From Amoebophrya sp. AT5.2 (Eukaryota; Sar; Dinophyceae; Syndiniales; Amoebophryaceae): a DNA stretch of 24,327 nt. The notes beneath the pieces were generated by a model. The model did no database searches, was not told the origin of the DNA, and saw nothing but the letters and a program-made list of their open reading frames with translations. Positions 1-9,733 of the stretch are shown piece by piece. The number at the start of each line of letters is the position of its first letter. Positions within the stretch are counted from its first letter, which is position 1. Where the stretch lies: assembly GCA_005223375.1 (NCBI GenBank), contig RXOD01004307.1:1-24327 (forward strand). The letters are read 5' to 3'. A program made the position numbers and the translations under genes.

Positions 1-1
1 A

Positions 2-901
2 GTCGGGCACTTCGTCGGCGACGTGAGGGCGGCGCGGCGTTATCCGGAGGCAAGATGGAAGGACTTGACCCTAGCCGGGCTTTCGGTGGAGTGCGGGGAA
101 AGGAGCCCGGGCGCTGCGTCCGAGGGGTCGTGGAATGAAACCGCGAGCGACCGCAGGTTTCATTCCACCCCTTGGACACATCAGCGCCCGGGAGCAGGAC
201 GTGCACTTTCAACTCCTGCAGCGGGTAATGACGCCGTCGAAACCGAAAGCGACAGTGGCAGTGCCACGAGATCGCGGCCACGCTCGATCGAGCTCAAGGA
301 CGGGATGAAACCTGATCCGCAGCTTGCGCAGCTTCTCTCCAGCGCACGCGTTCCCCCGCTGATCGAAGGACGAGATTGTGCTTACTTTCCGGAGGAGGCT
401 GGACATCGAAGCAGCCAGCAGGAGCAGCACATGATTTTCCTCCGCCTCGGCGGCCACATCGTGGAGCGGCATCGGGAACGGGGGCGGTGGTACCTGGAGT
501 GGTTCCCGTTTGGCCACATCACTGTGCAACGCAGTGCCGCCCTGCGGATGCCGTACACCGAGGTGCCGAAATACGGGGCGCAGAAGGGTGAGGACCAGCT
601 CTTTATCAGCAGGATTCTAATGTCGAACGAAAAAGCTGAGATAAACCATCGCATGGTGTTTCTGGAAAACTGGCCGCTGACGGCGAAGTACCTGGGGCGC
701 CGAGCCAGCAGAGGAAAAGCCGCCGGAAGCAGGACGCAAAGGTCACTGAGTGAATCCGAATCATTGACATCAATTGCGCTTGTTCCTGGCAGCTCGTGGT
801 TCTGCTCTTCTACCGCAATAAATACCGACGCAACGCCGGTGTTCATTCGATGTTCGCCACCTTCACGCGCGACCCTTCTGAACGCAGGAGGAAAGAGGTG
901 A
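2..901 (+). CDS. 3' part of an unrecognised protein (partial at window start)
   Basis: An open frame runs in from the window edge and stops at 899-901. The stretch from about 430 to 700 is the most protein-like part, with mixed charged and aromatic residues (for example GRWYLEWFPFGHITV and the later FLENWPLTAKYL). I recognise no family. The start is probably upstream of the window; the first in-frame ATG seen is too far in to be convincing. A good donor-like sequence (GAG/GTGAGAAG) sits at 898, two bases before the stop, so the coding part may end at 897 in phase 2 and continue after an intron. I found no matching downstream exon. An 87-bp imperfect palindrome at 106-192 lies inside the frame and may be an insertion or an unspliced intron. 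Coding status is moderately supported; function is unknown. Confidence 0.4.
   Translation, partial: VGHFVGDVRAARRYPEARWKDLTLAGLSVECGERSPGAASEGSWNETASDRRFHSTPWTHQRPGAGRALSTPAAGNDAVETESDSGSATRSRPRSIELKDGMKPDPQLAQLLSSARVPPLIEGRDCAYFPEEAGHRSSQQEQHMIFLRLGGHIVERHRERGRWYLEWFPFGHITVQRSAALRMPYTEVPKYGAQKGEDQLFISRILMSNEKAEINHRMVFLENWPLTAKYLGRRASRGKAAGSRTQRSLSESESLTSIALVPGSSWFCSSTAINTDATPVFIRCSPPSRATLLNAGGKR
106..192. repeat. Long nested palindrome inside coding sequence
   Basis: The arms are 106-142 and 156-192, with a 13-nt loop. The outer 11 bp (cccgggcgctg / cagcgcccggg) and inner 13 bp (gtggaatgaaacc / ggtttcattccac) match perfectly and share one centre at 149. The sequence between them also matches once a 2-nt shift is allowed (gtccgagggg against gtccaagggg). 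Its length, 87 bp, is a multiple of three and it keeps the reading frame open. Confidence 0.75.
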
Positions 902-1210
902 GAAGTAGAACGAGAGAGCGCCTTTTCTTCTTGTGGTTCCGGGTGTGTGCTTTATTTGTATGGGGCGCCAGTCGGCGTGCGGTCCGCGACTGGGAGCAGA
1001 GCTCATGCGACCCTCGAAGCGGGAGCAGATCAAAGCAGGTACAGTATGATTCACGACGATGCGGGCACAGGCAGTAGGAGGGCCAGGATAAGATCAGATG
1101 AACGTAAGCGCCATCTCCATCAAGATCAACATGGCCCAAGGCGAAACTCCGGCGCCCCTGTCCTGAGGGCAGAAGTTAAGGGAGAAGCCAGCTTTATTTC
1201 GCCTCAGAAA
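902..1210. other. Gap between gene 0 and gene 1
   Basis: No convincing gene is seen here. A short frame from ATG 1098 to the TGA at 1164 looks protein-like (it begins MNVSAISIKINMAQ) and could be a small exon, but no phase-compatible partner exon was found. The pyrimidine-containing sequence ending in CAG at 1204-1206, four bases before the ATG at 1211, is a possible cis- or trans-splice acceptor for gene 1. Confidence 0.35.
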
Positions 1211-1444
1211 ATGATAATGAAGGCAGTTCTTCGTTCCCGACAGGGTCTTTTCCTCACTTGCGCATTCGCCAGCACCTGTGCGCTCGGCGTGCGGGAATCT
1301 TCCGCCAGTCTGCCGGCGTGGCACCTTATCCTCACTTTCTCGCCGCCGGTACTAATCGGACTCTTCCTGTGCTTTCAAGTCGCAACAGGCAGCGGAGATG
1401 GTGCCACTTTCGCGAGGACCACGACGGCAGCAACGACAATCGCG
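1211..1444 (+). CDS. Gene 1 exon 1: membrane-linker-rhodanese protein, N terminus
   Basis: The start is ATG 1211, the first ATG of the open frame in a good A-rich context (cagaaaATG). It encodes residues 1-78. The N-terminal stretch is hydrophobic (GLFLTCAFASTCALG, a possible signal sequence or anchor). A clear membrane segment follows at about residues 40-60 (LILTFSPPVLIGLFLCFQVA). The exon ends in phase 0 at a GT (gcg/GTACAT), and the 90-bp intron 1445-1534 ends in AG. The join to exon 2 rests on phase match and on both exons coding for membrane segments. Function of this part is unknown; a transporter- or receptor-like membrane anchor is only a guess. Confidence 0.5.
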
Positions 1445-1534
1445 GTACATTAAAAAATGTTGGAAATGAAATACATCACGATTACACATATCATCTTTAT
1501 CCAATAGGGGAGGGAGGAAAAACGGACGGTAGAG

Positions 1535-1651
1535 GTGTGCGACGTCGCTCCGCCTGTGCTGAGAGATTCGGGGAGCGTGGGAGGCACAGCTAGTTTTACT
1601 GTCATCTTGCTGGGCCTGTCGGTGCATTTCGCGGCAACCTCCCGCAGGTTA
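1535..1651 (+). CDS. Gene 1 exon 2: second membrane segment
   Basis: It encodes residues 79-117, including a hydrophobic helix (FTVILLGLSVHFAAT). It starts in phase 0 after AG at 1533-1534. The end is placed at GT 1652, also phase 0, so that the intron 1652-1845 ends in the good acceptor ccactgCAG. An alternative donor at 1648 (CAG/GTTAGTA) has a better consensus but is phase 2 and would need the weaker acceptor at 1868. The exact boundary is therefore uncertain by a few residues. An ATG at 1726 opens the same frame as exon 3 and could instead be the start of a shorter protein lacking exons 1 and 2. Confidence 0.45.
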
Positions 1652-1845
1652 GTAGCGCCCTTCCGGCTGTCGCTGTCCTTCCTTTCAATCAAAAATAGGG
1701 GGGCCGAGCGATCTTTTTTTCTTTCATGACCGCTGCCCCAGGGACACGCGCGTGCTGGCCGTGGCCGTTAGATGGACCAAACCGTGCTGATCGTAGTCCA
1801 GTTTCTAAACAAACATATCATCTTTATCCTGGCACACCACTGCAG

Positions 1846-4800
1846 GCCTGCCTTCGGTTTGCGGCCAGCGCGCACCAGGCGAAGTTTTCAGACGCAACCC
1901 CGGGTGCTGGCCTCGCCGTCTTTCTTCTCGCTGGCGGCTTCGGGGACGAGCGATGGGTCCTGGCGCTGGCTGCCTTCGTGATACTGCTGCTCACCGCCCC
2001 GGCCCTGGTTGACGACGCTGGTGACGCGAACACAAGCAGCGGCGGAAGCTTCGCTTCTCGCCCCGAGGACGCCGCAACGCTGGCAGTCGTCACCCTCTTG
2101 GGAATAGTGAGCCTGCGGCGCAAGGAAGTACACGAGTACTGCTTTCATCGCGGGGGCCGTGAACATGACGACGGAGCCTTGGTTTCCGCGGCTTTCTGGA
2201 AGTTTCGCTCGTGCGATGATGTCGCGACCGCTGGAGGTGCAGGTGGAAAAACAGTCCTCGGGCAGGAAGAAGAAGCGAAAAAGAAAACAAGTGACGTCTC
2301 GGGCGGAAAATTGGATGCCGTGCTCCCGACGGCTCCGTCGACGACACACGCTGTTTCTCCTGCAGCAGTAAACTCACCTGCATCTTCGTCCCCACCTGCT
2401 GCACTACCAGCGGGGGTGCGCGCATCTCAGACGCATGCCCTTTTTGACGCTGTGACCGCCTTTCTCGCATGCGGCACATACCATGTCTGGCTCAACGTCT
2501 CGGTCGCCGGCGTCGCGAACGACTTTCTACGCATTTCCCTGCTCTTCGTGCTGCTCGCGGGCTGCGCGGCCTTTTTCCACGGAGTTGCTACGGCGAAGAT
2601 GAAGCGCGGGATTTCAACATCATCTCCGACGTCGACCGTCACCTCCTGCGCTGACTGCATCCTTCTCGCACAGTCGCTCGCAGTTCTTGGCGTATGGATG
2701 ACCACTGCTGTCTACGGGCCGCGATCTGTGGGTATTTTCTTCTTCGCGTTTCAGTTGCACGCGTCGGGCCGGGATCTCGGCATCCGCACCTTCACGTCCC
2801 TTGTCGCCATCCTCTTCCTCCTCATCGTGGGCGACTACGCGTGTCTCCCGGGGCTCGTATCGCTGAACCTCCTGGGTCTCTTCGGCGTGAATGTGCCAGC
2901 AGCTGCGCTGGACGCAGTTTTCGCAGAGGGAGAAGTTGCGTCGGGACTGATAGCGGTTTTCTGCACGTTTGGGGCAGGGGCTGCGAATCGTCGAGGCGAC
3001 TCTACTTCCGAAGCTCGTCCCCGGCAAAGCATTGCTGACCGGCTCCGCACGATATCGAAGGATCTCGAGCGTGGCGAACCTCCAGCTGCAAAAAGCGGTG
3101 GTGGCCGGGCCAGTGTCAAGAAACTGGATTCGCGGACGCGGAAGTCTTTGAGGAACGGCGAGGTAACCGGCGGCGACAAGGACAACCAGCCGACGCTTCT
3201 GAAGGGCGATGACGCGATCGTTGACGAAGGCGGGTCGGGTACGCACAAGCACCAGAACAAGGACCCGGCGGCCGCACTGCCTGACTTACGGCACATAATG
3301 AGCCTAAAGTCGATCTCGTCGTCATCGGGCGCGGCTGCAAACGCCGCAAGTGCAGCCGGCGCATTTAGTACGTCCTCAGGTAGCCGTAGTACTAGCAACG
3401 GTAACAGCAAGAAGGGGAAGGCGAGCACTTTGGAAGTCAAGACGGAAGCTGCAGGGGGGGCAGACGACGATCTTCCCGGTAGAGGACGGATAGGCGTTCT
3501 AGCCTTCTCCACCGACGACCCAGACTCGCCGGTGGAGGAGGCTAGAACGCCTACGGACACACAAGTGATCGTGGTAGGCGAGCGGCGGCTGAATAATCCG
3601 GATTCCGAGCAGCTGCAGCTGCAGGCCCAGAACGAGCATAAGGAGATGCAAACATCAACAAGCCCAACTGCCGGCGCTCCGAGTCTCGTCGTCGTACCGG
3701 GGGAGGAGGAAAACGGAAAGCCCGAAGGAGCACGCTCTGGCCTGGTGGAAACGGCTGTTGCGCTTTCCGAGGCCGAGAAGAAGCCAGCAGCGTTAGCAAT
3801 CACGAGCGGAAATGACTCTGGCGGCTCCTCCGCAGGAGCGACCGCGGCAACGACAGCAACAACAGAGCCCGCCTCCGCTCCCGCCAGCGCAGAGTCTCCG
3901 CAGCAGCAGCGGCGGCGGAGTATCGAAGAGGCGTGGGAGACGCTTCAGCGCAAGCGGCCGTCAGCCATCATAACCGACGAAAGCCAACTGAAGCAGCAGC
4001 GGCGCAAAAGTCTGCGAAAAAGCAACTCCAGTGGGGCGATCAGCCCCCGGGGGGAAGGGAACAGTGCAGACTCGAGCAAGACGGTAGTGGAGTGTGGAAC
4101 AGCGGCAGCAGGCTCAAGCGCAGAAGGAACGGCAAGCGTCACACGCAAGGCCGTAGGAGCCTCGCCGCGCGGCGGCGGAAGTGGAATAACCACACATAAA
4201 GGAGATGGCGTCGGCGGTTCCGCAGCAGGAAGTGCAGGAGCTGCCGCAAAGCCGAACGGGCCATTTGGTACTGCCGGGGGCGGCCACGGCATCTTCTCAA
4301 AGAAGCAGACGGTGGAAGGAACGCCGTTTCAGCAGAAGCGTAGCAACAATCTTCTGAATCCCTCCGAGTTCAAGCGGCCGCGCGCAAAGAGTTTCTCGGG
4401 CGGGCTCCCCGGCCTCGCGCCGGGCATGGCGCTTTCGTTGAACCCTGTCGACGGCAGTCTGGTGGTCGCGGGCGGGGGGCAAAATGGATCTTCCGGAAGC
4501 GCGGCGGCGTCTTCGTCGCGCAAGTCCTCGATTTTGCAGGCGGGCGGCGTCGGTCAGGGACCGGTCGTGGACGTAACCGCCCCGGATATCCTAGCGAAAG
4601 ACGAAGAGCCGGACGAAAACAAACCAATTGCCCCGAACGCTCTGCACGAAGCCTTACTCTGGAACCAGATCAGGAAAGGGTCGGTGCTCGGCGCGCCGAT
4701 CGACTTGGAGCGGTTTAACGAGCTACAAGAGTGGAGCGCGCGCAACTCGCCCAACGTCGCGGCGAGCATTGCAGCTTCGATAGCGGCAAGTCCCTTCGAG

Positions 4801-5447
4801 TCGAGGGTAATGTCCCCGTCGCGGTCAGCGCATGCAACCCCGCCGGACCAGGAAGGAGCGCCCGCAGTAAACACCCTGACATTGGGGCAAGGTATGGCTT
4901 CGGACCGAAACGAATTGAGCGACGCAGAAGCGATGCGGTTGGAGGGAAGAGACATGGAAGGCGGAGTGGTGGGAACAAGTGTGGCTCTGGGGGAAGGTGG
5001 AGTTGGTGCTGCCGCCGAGGACGGCACCACTACGACCAGCAGCAGAAGTGGTGGGGGCCGGAATTCACTCGGCGCCGGTGATGGTACAACCGCGGGTGCG
5101 TCGAGTGCCGGCGTCAACGTCGGCAATGGAACTACTACAGCTCTAGCCGGTGGTGCTTCGATAGCGCCCAGTCCGCGCGCGAGCACTTCCGGTGGGTTAC
5201 CGCTGATGAACTTCGAGCAGCAGCCGGCGTCGAATTCGAACGGCGCGGTGACGGGGACGATCGCGTCGCTGGGCGGGTCGCCGGAGGGGAAGAAGAAAAA
5301 CGCTCTCGCGGTCCAGTTCGGCGAGGCGGAGGTGCGGTCGCGGAAACCCTCCTCGGCATCGATTGCGGGCGTGGCGCAGCCGGTGAGGCCCGGGAACGTG
5401 TGCACGAGCTTGGCCTCGAGCGCACAATCCAGCGCGGCCGTCAGCAT
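1846..5447 (+). CDS. Gene 1 exon 3: polytopic membrane region and long disordered linker
   Basis: It encodes about residues 118-1318. Residues about 137-172 (GLAVFLLAGG, then WVLALAAFVILLL) and 318-500 hold roughly six further hydrophobic helices, including RISLLFVLLAGCAAFF, SLVAILFLLIVGDY and SGLIAVFCTFGAGAA. A hydrophilic loop at about 175-315 separates the two groups. After residue 500 the chain is Ser/Ala/Gly/Thr-rich with many basic-Ser sites (RRRSIEEAW, RRKSLRKS) that look like kinase target sites. No family was recognised for the membrane part. The exon ends in phase 2 (AT/GTACC). The intron 5448-5628 returns with CAG/GTACC and completes an ATG codon, so the frame joins cleanly to exon 4. 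A 63-bp palindrome at 3491-3553 lies inside the coding sequence. A long open frame on the opposite strand at 4554-5456 is a shadow. Confidence 0.75.
3491..3553. repeat. 24-bp-arm hairpin inside gene 1 exon 3
   Basis: The left arm 3491-3514 (taggcgttctagccttctcc...) and right arm 3530-3553 are inverted copies that differ at one position, with a 15-nt loop. The element is 63 bp, a multiple of three, and is translated as part of the linker (around GVLAFSTDDPDSPVEEARTP). Arms this long are not explained by codon bias. Confidence 0.85.
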
Positions 5448-5628
5448 GTACCGCACTGTTCATCTCTTTTTTTCCGACAGATGAGTGAAAGTGATAGCAG
5501 CAACAGTACTATACTACTGCGCACGTTTATTTTGTTGTGGATCTTCATGATAACTTAACTCCATGATAAATATGGACGACAACGATGAGACTCATCTTAA
5601 AGAACGGATCGAGTTCCCACTCCACCAG

Positions 5629-7656
5629 GTACCCATCCGCGGGCAACTCGATGCACGGTAGTCGGCGGCAGTCCCAGTACACGCCCGCGAAGTCGCCAAA
5701 TCGCGCGACGCTGCGTCGCACCGACACCGCCGAGGTGAGTGCGCTCGGGGCGGGGTTGCTGTTGTTGGATGGCATGAAAGAAGAAGGCGACAGCTCCAAC
5801 GAGGACTCGGACGAGGACTCATCGGAGGAGGATAGTGACGAAGACTCCGATGAGGAAGAAGAGTCGTCGGATGACGTCGTCGCGGGTGGTGCAGCGAACA
5901 ATTCAGGGGCTCCCGCCGCTGGCGTGAAGCAGATGTCGCCAACGACTTCGGGCGCAGGTGGCACGGGCACGGCGGCACCTACTGGCGCAGCAGCGATTGG
6001 TGCCACGCCTCGTGGAACACCCGACGTAGTAGACGCATCTTCAAAATCTTCAACGGACGACGCAACACTGGCCGCGCAGCTAGGTGCCCTTTCATTCGAG
6101 GTGAACGCGGGAACGAATATGGCTCCACGCGCGAGTTCGGGAAACATCAGTGACCTCCATAAGCCGGTTGGGGTCGCTGTAGCTTCTTCATCTTCACCAA
6201 GTGCGACTGGAGCTATAACTACAACTACCGTCTCATCGGGTAGTTCATCGTCGTCCGCTCCTGGAGCAGAGGGGGCGTCGGTGGCGCCGGTGCCAATCAT
6301 TAGGCACAACGATCATCGGCTTAGTTTGATGATTCCCAGCACCGTTGCATCGATGCTGCAGGGCGCCTCAGACAACGAGGATGCCTCACCAGTAAGTGAT
6401 GGCGGAGGTGGTGGAGGTAGTAGGGGTAGGAGCACCTCCGGGAAAGCTTCAGATGGTGGTGGTGGTGGTGGAAAAAAGGAAGGCGAAGAGGGATGTCTGA
6501 AGAAGACCCAGCACGACCAGGCGGCGTCTTCTACTTCGTCGGCGTCAGCTGAGACGACACCCAACGCGGCTGCAACCGGGACTGGAAATTCTGACGGTGG
6601 TGCAGTCGAGGGCCCTCCCATCCTGTGCGTGGAAGCGGCTTCCTCGTCTTCCCCAAAAGCCAAGGACCCCGCTTCCGCCGCCGTCGCAGTAGCAGCGGGA
6701 GAAGTTGTGGCTGTACAACAACTTCCAGAACAAGAAGTACAAGGAGGTTCATCCCAGCCAACTTCCCCAACCACGACCACCTCCACGAAGAAGAAGAAGC
6801 CCAAGAAGCACATTGCCCAACTGCAGACCCAGAAATCGCTCGATGACTCGCTCGACATCAACCAGCTTCTTTCGTCTTGCCCAAACGTTTCCATCGCCGA
6901 CATCGCAACTACGAACAAGGCCCTCGGCAACATGTCGCTCATGGAATTGCTCACTCACGTCCAAGAGAACGCAGCCCTACCAGGGCTGAACAACTTTCCA
7001 CTCATGATGGTGCAGACTCCTATGATGGCCGCCGGGGCTGGAGGGGGCCCGAGTATGATGAACAACGCCGGTCCGGGAGGAGGACCGGCGAGTATGATGG
7101 TGCAAACGCCGGGCGGGAGTGGTTCCGTCACCGCTGGAATGATGGGCGGCATGCTGGGTGGGGGACCACATGGCGGCGGCGGAAATAACGGCGGCGCGGT
7201 TTCGTTTCTGAATCCAGCGGGATTGGACCAGTCGGCGCTGCGAAGGCCTTCCTACGACACGGCAATGATGCGGGGCCGCGTAATGTCAGCCGGGATTCCG
7301 TTTCGGAAGTGCAACTGCAAGGGCAACGTCCACACCTGCATGAGCCCGATGACAAGCGAGGTGCAGAGCATGATTAACACGCCGCTTTGGGGGCGGAGTC
7401 TGCACCAGAGCCAAGTGGCGAGTATTTCGCAAAGTAGGGACGGGTCGAGCGGGGAATCAGAGGAGGAAGAAGATGAAGACGGCGGGTACGCGTACTACGG
7501 AGGCATACATGTTGGCGGCGCGGCGGGGGAACGAGAAGGAGATATCGGAGAAATCGCCGCGCGAGAACCTGCCGGTTCGAGTAAGAGCGGCGGATCACGA
7601 AGTCAGCGAGGAAGCCTGAAAAAGAAGATGAAGGGAGGGAAAAACGGAAGCCCAAA
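5629..7656 (+). CDS. Gene 1 exon 4: disordered linker with acidic run and Cys/His cluster
   Basis: It encodes about residues 1318-1994. Near the start is a very acidic Ser/Asp/Glu run (about residues 1380-1400). A long Ser/Gly/Ala/Thr-rich tract with poly-Gly follows. About residues 1715-1770 look more ordered: a Lys-rich patch, then QLQTQKSLDDSLDINQLLSS and MSLMELLTHVQENA. Repeats of the type MMVQTP follow. Residues 1879-1888 form C-x-C-x4-H-x-C, which could bind a metal, although this spacing matches no family I can name. The exon ends in phase 2 (AA/GTAATT at 7657). The 173-bp intron ends in CCAG at 7829 and the next base completes a Lys codon. If this intron is not used, a stop is met at 7658-7660. 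Confidence 0.7.
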
Positions 7657-7829
7657 GTAATTTATATATAGAAACTCATACTAGAACAAGTCGGCTTTTA
7701 TGTTTGTAGAAGTTCTGCTGTCAACATAGAAAGATAGTCATCGATCGGTACCCACCATTTTCTTCCTCAACTCTCGGAGAAAATGGAGGGTGTAGGTACT
7801 ATACTTGTACCCACCTCCTCCTCTTCCAG

Positions 7830-9162
7830 GTACAAGTACACCGTCCAGTACAACACTGGGTTGAATTTTTCCAATCCCTCCGTCGTCCCCGAGGAGGACA
7901 GCTCTCCAACTTCGTCAGTCGAGGAGCACCGCATGGCCGTTATGGATCAATCGGCCGGTCTCGCCCACGGATCAATCGGTAACATCAATTTGAACCAACC
8001 GAACTCTGCGAGCGAATCCTCGAGCGCCACCAGTTCTCCGAACTCCTCGAAGACGCTGCAGGATCTGCTGATCTGCCCGGAAGTGGAGCCCGAGCAACAA
8101 CTCCAGCCACGCCCGGTCACAGACACGGTCACGAAGAAAGTGCTGAAGAAGCAGCGGTCGAAATTCAAGCGGATCCAAAAGTCCGCGATGCGGGCCACCA
8201 GCCCGATTCCGGAAGAATCTGAGTCCTACCAAACTTCACCACAAGACAGCCGGCGCGGCAGTCACGTGCTGGGGGTGACGACGGGTGGGCTTGGCGGGAT
8301 TGGCGGCGGCCAACATGCGGTGCTTGCTGTTGCTCCGCCAGGCGAGGCGATTCCGGAAGAGCCGGGGGATCATCTTCCGGGGAGCAGCCCCGGAAGCCCG
8401 ATCATGGGAGCAGCGTCTGCGCTGGGAGCACTGAGTCAGATGATACCGACCGGCATGGGCGACGGGCGGAAGGGGCAGAGTCCCACGGAGGGCCAGAGCC
8501 CGGTCGGGATAAATAGTTCTTCTATGTCCACTGCGGTGACGAAGACCGTTTCGAGCGGTGGCTCCACCACGTTCAACATTGGTGACAACCTGATCGAGTC
8601 CTCCGGGCCTTTGCACAACCCCTTCCAAACGCAGCACGTGATCACCTCCTCGAGCACCGCCGCGTCGGCCAGCGCGAGCCACGCCTCCACGAAAAAGAAG
8701 AAAAAAAGGTCAAACCCAGCAGGAGCAGCTTCTGGCGCCACCACAGGGCTTCTTCTTGGAGGGGCAACTACTACGACAGGAGGAGCTTCAACTTCTGCAT
8801 CTCCGTCCGGGAAGATGATGACCAACTACGCGAGCAGCTCGATTCCTTTTCCGGTGGTGGATACGGCGCACTCGTCGAAACAGGTGCTGAAGTCCGCAGA
8901 CGAGGAAGAGGACGAAGACGGTATAATCGGCCGGCATAGCATGGACTCGCCCGGCGGACCCACGAAGAACAACTTCGAGCAGCTGACGCACGAGGAACTC
9001 GCTGGGCTGATCGAAAAAAAAGAACCGGGCCTGCTGGTGATCGACGTGCGGGGACGAGACTTCTGCGGGGGCAACGTGCCGGGCGCCCGGAACATGCGCA
9101 CGAGGGCGATACAGGACGATCCGGAAAGCCTGATCGACGATCTGGTGAAGGGAGGCGTGCAG
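7830..9162 (+). CDS. Gene 1 exon 5: linker and first half of the rhodanese domain
   Basis: It encodes about residues 1994-2438. The first 370 residues are a Ser/Thr/Gly-rich linker with Lys patches (KKVLKKQRSKFKRIQKS, KKKKKRS). From about residue 2380 the chain becomes ordered: LTHEELAGLIEKK, then LLVIDVRGRDFCGGNVPGA, around residues 2396-2414. This is the CH2A-like motif at the start of Cdc25/Acr2-type rhodanese domains (compare the family pattern IDVR-x-x-D-F-x-GG-x-I-x-GA). The exon ends in phase 0 after ...GGVQ at 9162, followed by GTAGTA. Without splicing the frame would run to 9222 and lose the catalytic Cys, so the intron 9163-9376 is needed for a working domain. Confidence 0.75.
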
Positions 9163-9269
9163 GTAGTACAGCCTTATCCCATACTGGTGTTTTCCTTTCC
9201 ACAGCAGCTCCTCGTCCTATAGGCTAAAGGTCAATTATCCTTATCGAGGAAATCTTCGTATCAAGATCT

Positions 9270-9299
<30 letters not shown>
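9270..9299. repeat. (ATC)10 microsatellite in gene 1 intron 5
   Basis: Ten uninterrupted ATC units lie inside the 214-bp intron 9163-9376. It is a simple sequence repeat and likely to vary in length between individuals. Confidence 0.95.
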
Positions 9300-9301
<2 letters not shown>

Positions 9302-9376
9302 TTATGTGACGTGCAGGTGCATCAGTGTTATTTTTTTATGTACTCCGCAACAACATAGCCAATCGATGAACATCAG

Positions 9377-9733
9377 CACGTGGTGTTCACCTGCATGTAT
9401 TCGGTTCTTCGCGCCATCACGGTGGCCGGCTGTCTTTCGCAGTGCATGGCGGAGAACCCCAGAAACCGTAGCTTCAAGATGAGCATCCTGAAAGAGGGTT
9501 TCCACGGATGGTTCAACTACTGGATACGGAAGGAGGACGAGGAAAACCAGGGCAGCCAGAACATGATCGAGAAGTGGGTGGCGAACTACGACGTCACGAA
9601 GTGGGTCGAACAGGAGGGCACGGGGGGCGGAAAAACGTTTGTGCATGTTATGGACGCCGTGTGGAGTGACAAGGGGCATCAGCTCCTCGTGAACGCGCTG
9701 CAAGAAATCGCGGCGGACAGGGAGCGGTGGTAA
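9377..9733 (+). CDS. Gene 1 exon 6: catalytic half of a Cdc25/Acr2-like rhodanese domain
   Basis: It encodes residues 2439-2556 and ends at TAA 9731-9733. It opens with HVVFTCMYSVLRA, a beta strand leading into a CX5R loop (Cys2444, Arg2450). This is the phosphate-binding active site of Cdc25-type phosphatases and Acr2 arsenate reductases. The residue before the Cys is Thr, where Cdc25 has His. Downstream are GFHGWFNYWI and a helical tail. The expected activity is protein-phosphatase or arsenate-reductase-like, but the substrate cannot be read from sequence. The exon begins in phase 0 after CAG 9374-9376 and joins the IDVR half in exon 5 with no gap in the fold. Placing this domain at the end of a giant membrane-anchored protein is unusual. 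Confidence 0.75.
   Translation, partial: HVVFTCMYSVLRAITVAGCLSQCMAENPRNRSFKMSILKEGFHGWFNYWIRKEDEENQGSQNMIEKWVANYDVTKWVEQEGTGGGKTFVHVMDAVWSDKGHQLLVNALQEIAADRERW

Noticed and set aside
2835..3803. 322-codon open frame on the - strand
   Set aside because: Shadow of the Ser/Gly-rich linker of gene 1; no protein-like blocks and no splice partners.
4554..5456. 300-codon open frame on the - strand
   Set aside because: It lies exactly opposite gene 1 exon 3, is Pro/Ala/Ser-rich as expected from the complement of GC-rich codons, and has no domain.
9270..9299. Tandem repeats as a CRISPR-like array
   Set aside because: It is a 3-bp microsatellite with no spacers, in a eukaryotic intron.
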